From NCBI GenBank assembly GCA_035260545.1, contig DATFUZ010000044.1, forward strand, positions 1 to 33,173: a stretch of DNA of 33,173 bases. Direction: 5' to 3'. The translations under genes were made by a program, and so were the position numbers. The DNA is from DATDDB01 sp035260545. Its GTDB lineage: Bacteria; Pseudomonadota; Gammaproteobacteria; Burkholderiales; Gallionellaceae. The notes below the pieces were generated by a model. The model made no database searches. It saw only the letters and a list, made by a program, of their open reading frames with translations, and was not told the DNA's origin. Positions within the stretch are counted from its first letter, which is position 1. Every line of letters begins with the position of its first letter. Below are positions 1 through 6,060 of this stretch, piece after piece.

Positions 1-170
1 CCCCGCACCGTTCTGGTATAACCAACTCAACACGCGCCAACTGGCGCGGCGCGGTCGGCTTGCGTACGCTCCGTGTGGCGCGGGAGGGGTGCCGCGCGTT
101 CAAGGCATGGTGATGATGCCGCCGTGCCGCTTCCTTCCTCCTTGATTACACAGGCGAGACCCAAACCGAT
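1..170. other. Gene-free region upstream of petA, with a perfect inverted repeat
   Basis: I found no convincing coding region here on either strand. Positions 33-48 form a perfect inverted repeat (CGCGCCA, two bases, TGGCGCG) with no T-run after it, so it is more likely a protein-binding site or a mere hairpin than a terminator. A TATAAC hexamer at 17-22 with a TG just before it resembles an extended -10 box, but any matching -35 would fall outside the window. The neighbouring gene to the left is not visible. Confidence 0.4.
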
Positions 171-238
171 TTACCCATAGGGGTTATTGCTATTACCCAT
201 TTGGGGGGCTTGACCAAAGCTACGCCACACATCAGCAT
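171..238 (+). promoter_or_regulatory. Putative petABC promoter with two operator-like direct repeats
   Basis: The octamer TTACCCAT occurs at 171-178 and again at 193-200, 22 bp apart, or about two helical turns. Each copy is followed by a G-run, giving a partly palindromic ACCC-GGGT or CCCA-TGGG element. Directly downstream, TTGACC at 210-215 matches the sigma70 -35 box in 5 of 6 positions. With a 17-bp spacer it is paired with a weak -10 (CAGCAT, 233-238). A weak -10 with repeats ending at the -35 suggests an activator-dependent promoter. This is inference; no regulator is identified. Confidence 0.4.
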
Positions 239-276
239 ACGCCCGCAATACCTACTCAATGGAAAGGGGGACGTAA

Positions 277-792
277 ATGTCCGACAGCGACAACATCGAG
301 AATCCGGAACGGCGGCATTTTCTGGGCAAGATCACCACTGTGGCCGGAGTTGGTGGCGCGGCGGCGGCTTGCTGGCCCTTCATCAGCAGCATGAATCCAA
401 GCGAAGACGTGCTCGCCAAGGCGACCACCGAGGTCAACCTCGGCGACATTCCGCCGGGCGGCGAGCACACCGTGGCGTGGCAGGGCAAGCCGGTGTTTGT
501 TGTCCATCGCACGCCCGAGCAGATCAAGGCCGCGGAATCGTCCAACGCCTCCATTGATCCAGAGCCGGACAGCAAGCGGGTGAAGAATCCGGAGTGGCTG
601 GTGGTGGTGGGCATCTGCACGCACCTTGGTTGCGTCCCGAACCGCAACGACCTTGGTGGATGGACGTGCCCCTGCCACGGCAGCATGTATGACGCAAGCG
701 GCCGGGTCATCCGGGGGCCCGCACCGAAGAATCTCGAGGTTCCGGTGTACAGCTTCGAACCCGACAACAAGCTGATCATCGGCAAAGCATAG
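277..792 (+). CDS. petA: Ubiquinol-cytochrome c reductase, Rieske iron-sulfur subunit
   Basis: This is the Rieske 2Fe-2S subunit of the cytochrome bc1 complex, which moves electrons from quinol at the Qo site to cytochrome c1. The 171-residue protein has a twin-arginine motif (RRHFLG, residues 12-17) and a short hydrophobic anchor at about 21-38, typical of Tat-exported Rieske proteins. Box 1 (CTHLGC) supplies C114 and H116. Box 2 (CPCHGS) supplies C131 and H134. C119 and C133 form the expected disulfide. The spacing between the boxes is compact, only 11 residues between C119 and C131, and the protein is shorter than the roughly 190-200 residues usual in betaproteobacteria. The ATG follows a purine-rich ribosome site (GGAAAGGGGG, 261-270). 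It is the first gene of petABC; its stop codon lies in the Shine-Dalgarno region of petB. Confidence 0.96.
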   Translation: MSDSDNIENPERRHFLGKITTVAGVGGAAAACWPFISSMNPSEDVLAKATTEVNLGDIPPGGEHTVAWQGKPVFVVHRTPEQIKAAESSNASIDPEPDSKRVKNPEWLVVVGICTHLGCVPNRNDLGGWTCPCHGSMYDASGRVIRGPAPKNLEVPVYSFEPDNKLIIGKA

Positions 793-806
793 GAGGCATA
801 CCAACC

Positions 807-2066
807 ATGTTTACGCGTTTGCTTGCCTGGGTGGACCAACGATTCCCCCTTACCTCGTTCGTCAAGCACGAACTTACCGAATATCCCACGCCGCGCAACC
901 TGAGCTACTGGTGGAACTTCGGCTTTCTCGCCGGCTTCGTTCTTGTGCTGCAGCTCGCGACGGGTATTTTCCTCGCCATGCATTACAAGGCGGACTCCAG
1001 CATGGCGTTCGATTCCATCCAGCACATCATGCGTGATGTGAATTACGGATGGCTGCTGCGCTACATGCATTCCACCGGCGCATCGGCCTTCTTCATCGTG
1101 GTCTATGTGCACATGGCGCGCACGCTGTTCTACGGCTCCTACCGCGCGCCGCGCGAACTGATGTGGTGGACCGGGCAGATCCTGCTGCTCCTGCTGATGG
1201 CGATCTCCTTCATGGGCTACCTGCTGCCGTGGGGCCAGATGTCGTACTGGGGCGCTTCGGTGATCACCAATCTGTTCCGCGCAACGCCTTTCTACGGCGA
1301 GGAAATCGTGCGCTGGCTGCGCGGCGACTTCGGCGTGGGCGACGCAACGCTGACCCGCTTCTTTGCCCTGCACTACCTGTTCCCGTTCATCATCTTCGGC
1401 ATGGTCGTGATCCACCTGGTCGCGCTGCACACCGTGCGCAGCTCCAATCCGTCCGGCATCAATCTGGCGGACAAGGACAATATCCCGTTCCATCCTTATT
1501 TCACCATCAAGGACTTCTTCGGGCTGGGCGTGTACCTGTTCATCTTCCTGCTGTTCGTATTCTTCTTCCCGAATGCGTTCATCGAACCGGCCAACAACAT
1601 TCCGGCCAATCCGATGCAGACACCTTCGCACATTGTGCCCGAATGGTATTTCCTGCCGTTCTATGCCATCCTGCGCTCCGTTCCGGACCTTGTCGGCGGC
1701 GTGGTGGCCATGGGCGTGTCGGTGCTGATTTTCGCCGTGATGCCATTCATGGATCGCTCCAAGATCCCCGGTGGTGCGCATTACCGGCCGATCTATCGCG
1801 TGCTGTTCTTCGTCTTCCTCGCAGATGTGTTCCTGCTCGGCTGGGTAGGCGCTCAGCCGGTGGGCGCCGACGCGCACAGCATCCATATCATGGAGCTTGG
1901 CCGCGCTGCCACGGGGCTGTACTTCGCCACCTTCCTGCTGCTCCCGTTCATTTCCAAGTTCGAGGAGTCCTGGTTGCGCAAACGCGGGCTGCCGCCCGCG
2001 CTGCAAGCGCTATTTGACGAACGCACCCCGCGCCACGACTGGCATCATCAGGAGGCAGGCAAATGA
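807..2066 (+). CDS. petB: Ubiquinol-cytochrome c reductase, cytochrome b subunit
   Basis: This is the integral-membrane diheme subunit of the bc1 complex and carries the Qo and Qi quinone sites. The 419-residue length is that of the full mitochondrial/proteobacterial cytochrome b rather than the split b6/subunit IV form. The heme ligands are visible as two pairs spaced 14 apart: H88/H102 in helix B and H189/H203 in helix D. The Qo-site PEWY motif is at 278-281. Eight or so hydrophobic helices span residues 32-385, followed by a charged cytoplasmic tail. The ATG is preceded by AGGAGG (791-796), which overlaps the petA stop. The 3' end overlaps petC by 4 bp (ATGA), suggesting translational coupling. 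Confidence 0.97.
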   Translation: MFTRLLAWVDQRFPLTSFVKHELTEYPTPRNLSYWWNFGFLAGFVLVLQLATGIFLAMHYKADSSMAFDSIQHIMRDVNYGWLLRYMHSTGASAFFIVVYVHMARTLFYGSYRAPRELMWWTGQILLLLLMAISFMGYLLPWGQMSYWGASVITNLFRATPFYGEEIVRWLRGDFGVGDATLTRFFALHYLFPFIIFGMVVIHLVALHTVRSSNPSGINLADKDNIPFHPYFTIKDFFGLGVYLFIFLLFVFFFPNAFIEPANNIPANPMQTPSHIVPEWYFLPFYAILRSVPDLVGGVVAMGVSVLIFAVMPFMDRSKIPGGAHYRPIYRVLFFVFLADVFLLGWVGAQPVGADAHSIHIMELGRAATGLYFATFLLLPFISKFEESWLRKRGLPPALQALFDERTPRHDWHHQEAGK

Positions 2067-2734
2067 AGAAATTAACGTCAACGCTACTGCTCGGACTGCT
2101 GGCTTCCCTTGCCGTCGCCGCCCAGGCGGCCGAGGAGCCCACGCTGCGCGAAATCGACGTGCCGCACGACCTGGCCTCGCTGCAGCGCGGCGCAGAAACG
2201 GTCGCCACGGTATGCATGGGCTGCCATAGCCTGAAATACATCAAATACCGCGACCTGCTCGCCGCCGGCATCGACAAGGACAAGGTCACCGCCTGGCGCG
2301 GGACAAAGTCGAAGGACTCGTCGATGATATCGTCAATGACGCCGGATGCGGCGCGCTCGATGTTCAGCGTGGTCCCGCCGGACCTGAGCCTGATGGCTGC
2401 CGCCCGCGATGGCCGCGCACGCTACATCTTCAGCTACCTTACCGGTTACCACAAGAACGACAAGGGTGTGGTAACAAACAGCGTGTTTCCGGTGACCCGG
2501 ATGCCCGACATTCTGGGCTCGTCTATGGCCGCGGACGCGCAGGCGCGTGCTGCGATCGACGAGAAGGCGAAGGATGTCACGGCGTTTCTCGCGTGGGCGG
2601 CCGACCCGCATGCGCAGGAGCGCAGGCACATGGGCTACTACGTACTGGGTTACGTGGCTTTCATGACGCTGCTGCTGTATCTGTGGAAGAAGCAGATCTG
2701 GCGCGAGATCAACAAGCGTCCGAAGATCAAGTAA
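2063..2734 (+). CDS. petC: Ubiquinol-cytochrome c reductase, cytochrome c1 subunit
   Basis: This membrane-anchored c-type cytochrome accepts electrons from the Rieske protein and passes them to soluble cytochrome c in the periplasm. The 223-residue protein has a Sec signal peptide (residues 1-22, cleavage after AQA). The heme c attachment site CMGCH is at 51-55. M147 in the RMPD context is the likely axial methionine. A single C-terminal membrane helix (about 191-209) is followed by a basic cytoplasmic tail. GGAGG (2051-2055) lies inside the petB 3' end, and the start overlaps petB by 4 bp. In many betaproteobacteria petC is followed by sspA and sspB; here it is followed instead by a terminator and a convergent glutathione transferase. 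Confidence 0.96.
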   Translation: MKKLTSTLLLGLLASLAVAAQAAEEPTLREIDVPHDLASLQRGAETVATVCMGCHSLKYIKYRDLLAAGIDKDKVTAWRGTKSKDSSMISSMTPDAARSMFSVVPPDLSLMAAARDGRARYIFSYLTGYHKNDKGVVTNSVFPVTRMPDILGSSMAADAQARAAIDEKAKDVTAFLAWAADPHAQERRHMGYYVLGYVAFMTLLLYLWKKQIWREINKRPKIK

Positions 2735-2760
2735 GCCTGCGGCTCGAAAAGCGCGCAAAG

Positions 2761-2791
2761 AACGGCGCTCGCCACCAGGGGGCGCCGTTTT
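2761..2791. terminator. Rho-independent terminator between petC and the convergent GST gene
   Basis: AACGGCGC (2761-2768) pairs perfectly with GCGCCGTT (2782-2789) around a 13-nt loop and is followed by TTT on the plus strand. It fills the 61-bp space between the two convergent stop codons. The stem is symmetrical, with As on one flank and Ts on the other, so it could serve both strands, although the U-run is short. Confidence 0.7.
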
Positions 2792-2795
2792 GCAT

Positions 2796-3521
2796 TCAGG
2801 CGGCGCCCGGTTTGGCGCTGCGTTCGCGAACCGTGTCGGCCGTCTGGCCGAACAGCACCTTCTTCGCCTCGTCGCTCATCGGCTGCTTGCTGGCATAGGG
2901 TTCGCCCTTTGCGTAGGCGCGTACCGTGGCCGGGCGCGCGGCGATCGATGCCAGCCAGCGCGCTACATTGGGAAAATCATCCAGGTTCTGCTGTTGCGTT
3001 TTCCATGGCGCCACCCAGGGGTAGGCGGCAATGTCCGCCACCGAATAGTCGTCGCCGAGGATGAACGCGCGTCCTTCCAGACGGCGATCCAGCACGCCAT
3101 ACAGACGGTTGGTTTCCTTCACATAGCGTTCCGTAGCGTAGGGAATCCTTTCCGGCGCATACACCGAGAAATGATGGTTCTGTCCGGCCATCGGGCCCAG
3201 CCCGCCCACCTGCCAGAATAGCCATTCCAGCGCCGCCGTGCGGCCGCGCAGATCGGCAGGCACGAGCTTGCCGGTCTTATCCGCGAGGTAAACCAGGATC
3301 GCCCCGGACTCGAATACGGAAATGGGCGAGCCGCCATCGGCCGGCTCGTGGTCCACGATGGCAGGCATCTTGTTGTTGGGGCTGATCTTCAGGTAATCCG
3401 GGGCGAACTGCTCACCCTTGCCGATATTCACCGGGATGATGCGGTAATCGAGACCCGCTTCTTCCAGAAACAGTGTGATCTTGTGCCCGTTGGGGGTGGG
3501 CCAGTAGTAGAGATCTATCAT
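2796..3521 (-). CDS. yfcG: Nu-class glutathione transferase / disulfide-bond oxidoreductase (YfcG-like)
   Basis: This is a cytosolic thioredoxin-fold glutathione transferase of 241 residues. The N-terminal domain contains PTPNGHKIT at residues 8-16; T9 and N11 match the glutathione-contact residues of E. coli YfcG, a nu-class enzyme with disulfide-bond reductase activity. NNKMPAIVDH carries the cis-proline of the fold, and FESGAILVYLADK holds the ESGA glutathione-binding segment. An all-helical C-terminal domain follows. The chosen ATG (3521) has a strong ribosome site (GGAGGAAAGGAG) just upstream; a longer reading frame reaching 3590 has none. The gene is convergent with petC and divergent from the flavin oxidase at 3680, so the 158 bp between them should hold both promoters. 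The physiological substrate cannot be told from sequence. Confidence 0.88.
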   Translation of the reverse strand: MIDLYYWPTPNGHKITLFLEEAGLDYRIIPVNIGKGEQFAPDYLKISPNNKMPAIVDHEPADGGSPISVFESGAILVYLADKTGKLVPADLRGRTAALEWLFWQVGGLGPMAGQNHHFSVYAPERIPYATERYVKETNRLYGVLDRRLEGRAFILGDDYSVADIAAYPWVAPWKTQQQNLDDFPNVARWLASIAARPATVRAYAKGEPYASKQPMSDEAKKVLFGQTADTVRERSAKPGAA

Positions 3522-3679
3522 CGCCGCTCCTTTCCTCCACGAAGAAAATGAAAATGCACTGCGCCACACCGGCATGCGGCGCCGGAACAAGCCTCGTTTG
3601 GGTTATTATATCCGCGCCTGCGGTCCTTCGTGGAAGCCGCGACCCATGCGTAATACATACTGACGGAAGCGGGAACACA

Positions 3680-5086
3680 ATGAGCACGGAATTGCTGGCG
3701 CGCCTGAGCGCTGTGGTCGGCCCTGAGCATGTCTTGCACGGTGCGGAGGCTGCTCCGCACTGCACGGACTGGCGCGGCCGCTACCACGGCGATGCACTCG
3801 CCGTTGCGCTTCCTGCCAACACCGATGAGGTTGCCGCTGTCCTGCGCGCCTGCGCAGAGGCCGCCGTTGCCGTCGTGCCGCAAGGCGGCAACACCAGCCT
3901 GTGCGGCGGCGCGGTGCCGGTGGCAAATGGGGCGTCGCAACTCGTGCTCAACCTCAGCCGCATGAACCGGATCCGCAGCCTCGACCCTGCCAATTACACC
4001 ATGGTGGTCGAGGCCGGCTGCACGCTGGAAGGCGCCTGCGCTGCGGCTGATGGCGCAGACCGCCTGTTTCCCCTCGGCCTGAGCGCCATCGCCCACCATT
4101 GCGAGATCGGCGGCAATCTCTCCACCAATGCGGGCGGAATCGGCGTGCTGCGCTACGGCACGGCGCGAAACCTGGTGCTGGGGCTGGAAGTGGTGCTGCC
4201 GGACGGCAGGGTCTGGGACGGCCTGCGCAGCCTGCGCAAGGACAATACGGGCTACGACCTCAAGCAACTGTTCATTGGCGCCGAAGGCACCCTGGGTATC
4301 ATTACCGCCGCCGTGCTCAAACTGTTCCCGCGTCCGCAGGCAACGGCAAACGCGTGCATTGCCGTGCGCGATTCGGCGGCGGCCGTGGCCCTGCTGGCCC
4401 ACCTCCGCGCGCGCTGCGGCGATACCATCAGCGCATTCGAGCTCATTTCGCGCTCCAGCCTGGACCTGGTCTTCCGCCACATTCCCGGCATGCGCGAACC
4501 CTTCTCAACCCGGTTCGAGTGGATCGTCCTCACGCGGCTCGCCGATGTGCTGCCGCTGCCGCTGGATCGAGCACTGACCGATGCCCTGCAGGAGTTCGGC
4601 CCCGGCGTAATCGAATATACCGTCACTGCCGACAGCGCCGCCGCCGAAGCCTGGTGGAAGTTGAGAAAGAACATCAGCGAGGCGCAAAAGCGCGAGGGCA
4701 TAAGTGTCAAGCATGACGTGTCGGTGCCGGTCAGCCGCGTGGCCGAATTCATCACCAGGGCCGGCGATGCGCTGCAAGCCGCCTTTCCTGGCGTGCGCAT
4801 CGTTGCCTTCGGTCACCTTGGCGACGGCAACATACATTACAATGCCTCCATGCCGGACGCGGACCGCAACCGGGACTTCATCGGCGTTCACGAACACGAG
4901 GTTAATCACCTCGTCTACGACGTTGCAACCGCTCTGGGTGGCAGCATCAGCGCCGAGCACGGGCTTGGCCAGCTGAAGCGCGACGAGATCAGGCGCTACA
5001 AGAGCCCGCTCGAGCTGGAGCTGATGCGCGCGATCAAGGGGGTGATCGACCCCCGCGGCCTCATGAACCCGGGGAAGGTGCTGTGA
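3680..5086 (+). CDS. FAD-linked 2-hydroxyacid dehydrogenase (GlcD / D-2-hydroxyglutarate dehydrogenase type)
   Basis: This is a VAO/PCMH-family flavoprotein that oxidises a 2-hydroxyacid to the 2-oxoacid. The 468-residue protein has an N-terminal PCMH FAD-binding domain, with GGNTSLCGG near residue 75 and the long conserved block IGGNLSTNAGG near 150. The C-terminal FAD-oxidase domain has the metal-site motifs GHLGDGNIHYN and SAEHGLG, which place it nearer D-2-hydroxyglutarate and D-lactate dehydrogenases than glycolate oxidase proper. No Fe-S domain or glcE/glcF partner is present, so it is probably a single-subunit enzyme donating to ETF or quinone. The ATG at 3680 was chosen because homologues begin with a short MSTELL-like start and because the upstream extension to 3548 runs through the divergent promoter region. 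The substrate is uncertain. Confidence 0.82.
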   Translation: MSTELLARLSAVVGPEHVLHGAEAAPHCTDWRGRYHGDALAVALPANTDEVAAVLRACAEAAVAVVPQGGNTSLCGGAVPVANGASQLVLNLSRMNRIRSLDPANYTMVVEAGCTLEGACAAADGADRLFPLGLSAIAHHCEIGGNLSTNAGGIGVLRYGTARNLVLGLEVVLPDGRVWDGLRSLRKDNTGYDLKQLFIGAEGTLGIITAAVLKLFPRPQATANACIAVRDSAAAVALLAHLRARCGDTISAFELISRSSLDLVFRHIPGMREPFSTRFEWIVLTRLADVLPLPLDRALTDALQEFGPGVIEYTVTADSAAAEAWWKLRKNISEAQKREGISVKHDVSVPVSRVAEFITRAGDALQAAFPGVRIVAFGHLGDGNIHYNASMPDADRNRDFIGVHEHEVNHLVYDVATALGGSISAEHGLGQLKRDEIRRYKSPLELELMRAIKGVIDPRGLMNPGKVL

Positions 5087-5232
5087 ATGCGCGCCAGACG
5101 CGCTGAGTCGCGAACATGCCAGGCAGCGCCCCATGCCGTCAGCCGGGGCATGCGGTTTGCCTGCCTCCGGCAGCCGTGCCGTTCGGGCTCCCCGCCGCGT
5201 TGCGCCGCGGTCCGGTGTTCCTCGGCCGCGCC
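5087..5232. other. GC-rich spacer with nested hairpins after the flavin dehydrogenase gene
   Basis: No gene is supported here. CATGCC and GGCATG form a 6-bp stem at about 5131-5151, enclosed by a weaker GGCAG/CTGCC pairing. No T-run follows, so a classical intrinsic terminator is not evident; termination may be Rho-dependent or the stems may stabilise the mRNA end. Confidence 0.3.
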
Positions 5233-5261
5233 TTTACCGGCTGAAGTGCGTCACGTAGAAT
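5233..5261 (+). promoter_or_regulatory. Sigma70-like promoter of the methyltransferase gene
   Basis: TTTACC (5233-5238, 4 of 6 matches to the -35 consensus) and TAGAAT (5256-5261, 5 of 6 to the -10) are separated by exactly 17 bp. An A-rich run follows, and the predicted start near 5268 leaves a leader of about 20 nt before the ATG at 5288. It is one of the best promoter matches in the window. Confidence 0.6.
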
Positions 5262-5287
5262 AAAAAATTCCTTCCTGGACCGGTATC

Positions 5288-5977
5288 ATGAACAATGCTG
5301 CGAAATCCGTCCCCTCTACGGGAGTCAGTCCGCATTATGACGCGGACTATTATGCTTGGCAGAAAGAGATCGGCGCATTTGGCGGCTGGGCAAATGCATA
5401 CAAGTTCCGGAAATCGATTGCCCCGCAGGACACGGTTCTCGACTTCGGATGCGGCGGCGGCTTTCTCCTGAAAAACCTCGCATGCGGGCGCCGCATCGGA
5501 ATCGAGCCGAATCAGGCGGCCGCCGAATCTGTCCTGAAACTGGGAATCGAGCATTTCAATTCCTCGGCGCAGGCGCTCGCGCAATTAGGCGAGGGTGTCG
5601 CGGACGTGATCGTTTCCAACAATGCACTTGAGCACACCCTGAACCCGCTGCAGGAACTAAAAAACCTCAGACTGCTGCTCAGGGTCAATGGAATCATTCA
5701 CTTTGTTGTGCCGTGCGACTCCATTTCGTACCGTTACGACCCGGCAGACATCAACTACCATCTGTTCAGCTGGAGCCCTCAAAATCTGGGAAATCTGTTC
5801 ACGGAGGCCGGCTACGAGGTTGAATATGCGAAGCCATACATACACAAGTGGCCCCCCTTCTATCGCCAAATAGCCAAACTTGGCTGGCCCGTCTTTAATC
5901 TCGCGTGTCGCCTGTACGGGCGGCTTGCCAGAAACTGGTTTCAGGTCGAGGTGCGGGCCAGAAAAGCGGCGGCCTGA
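5288..5977 (+). CDS. Class I SAM-dependent methyltransferase of unknown substrate
   Basis: This 229-residue protein has the Rossmann methyltransferase fold (Methyltransf_11/23 type). Motif I is VLDFGCGGGFL (50-60), the acidic residue after strand 2 is E73 (IGIEPN), and the motif IV/post-I segment is VADVIVSNNALEHTLNP. The C-terminal half has aromatic and basic patches (YIHKWPPFYRQ) and a hydrophobic stretch (LGWPVFNLACRLYG). Such methyltransferases often act on sugars, lipids or small metabolites, but nothing here fixes the substrate. The gene is alone, between the flavin dehydrogenase and the convergent ppk. It has its own promoter and only a weak ribosome site. Sampled lines have about 47-53% GC, against roughly 65% in the flanking genes, which suggests recent acquisition. 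The fold assignment is firm and the role is unknown. Confidence 0.82.
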   Translation: MNNAAKSVPSTGVSPHYDADYYAWQKEIGAFGGWANAYKFRKSIAPQDTVLDFGCGGGFLLKNLACGRRIGIEPNQAAAESVLKLGIEHFNSSAQALAQLGEGVADVIVSNNALEHTLNPLQELKNLRLLLRVNGIIHFVVPCDSISYRYDPADINYHLFSWSPQNLGNLFTEAGYEVEYAKPYIHKWPPFYRQIAKLGWPVFNLACRLYGRLARNWFQVEVRARKAAA

Positions 5978-6024
5978 GCGGGCGCCGTGGCGGCCCCGTA
6001 TTCTGCCGAGCGTTCGTTTGATGT

Positions 6025-6053
6025 GGGGGGCCGGGGCAGCCCGGGGGGATGGG
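6025..6053 (+). other. G-quadruplex-forming sequence in the methyltransferase/ppk convergent junction
   Basis: Four G-tracts lie in a row on the plus strand: 6025-6030 (6 G), 6033-6036 (4 G), 6043-6048 (6 G) and 6051-6053 (3 G). The loops are 2, 6 and 2 nt, satisfying the standard G3+N1-7 rule. The tract would lie in the 3' untranslated part of the methyltransferase transcript, just beyond the end of ppk on the other strand. A competing 5-bp hairpin (CCGGG-GCAG-CCCGG) uses the same bases. Confidence 0.5.
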
Positions 6054-6060
6054 CTGGCGT

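Noticed and set aside
252..2006. Long minus-strand open frame opposite petA and petB
   Set aside because: It is the complement of two unmistakable genes in GC-rich DNA, with a low-complexity His/Gln/Arg-rich translation and no ribosome site.
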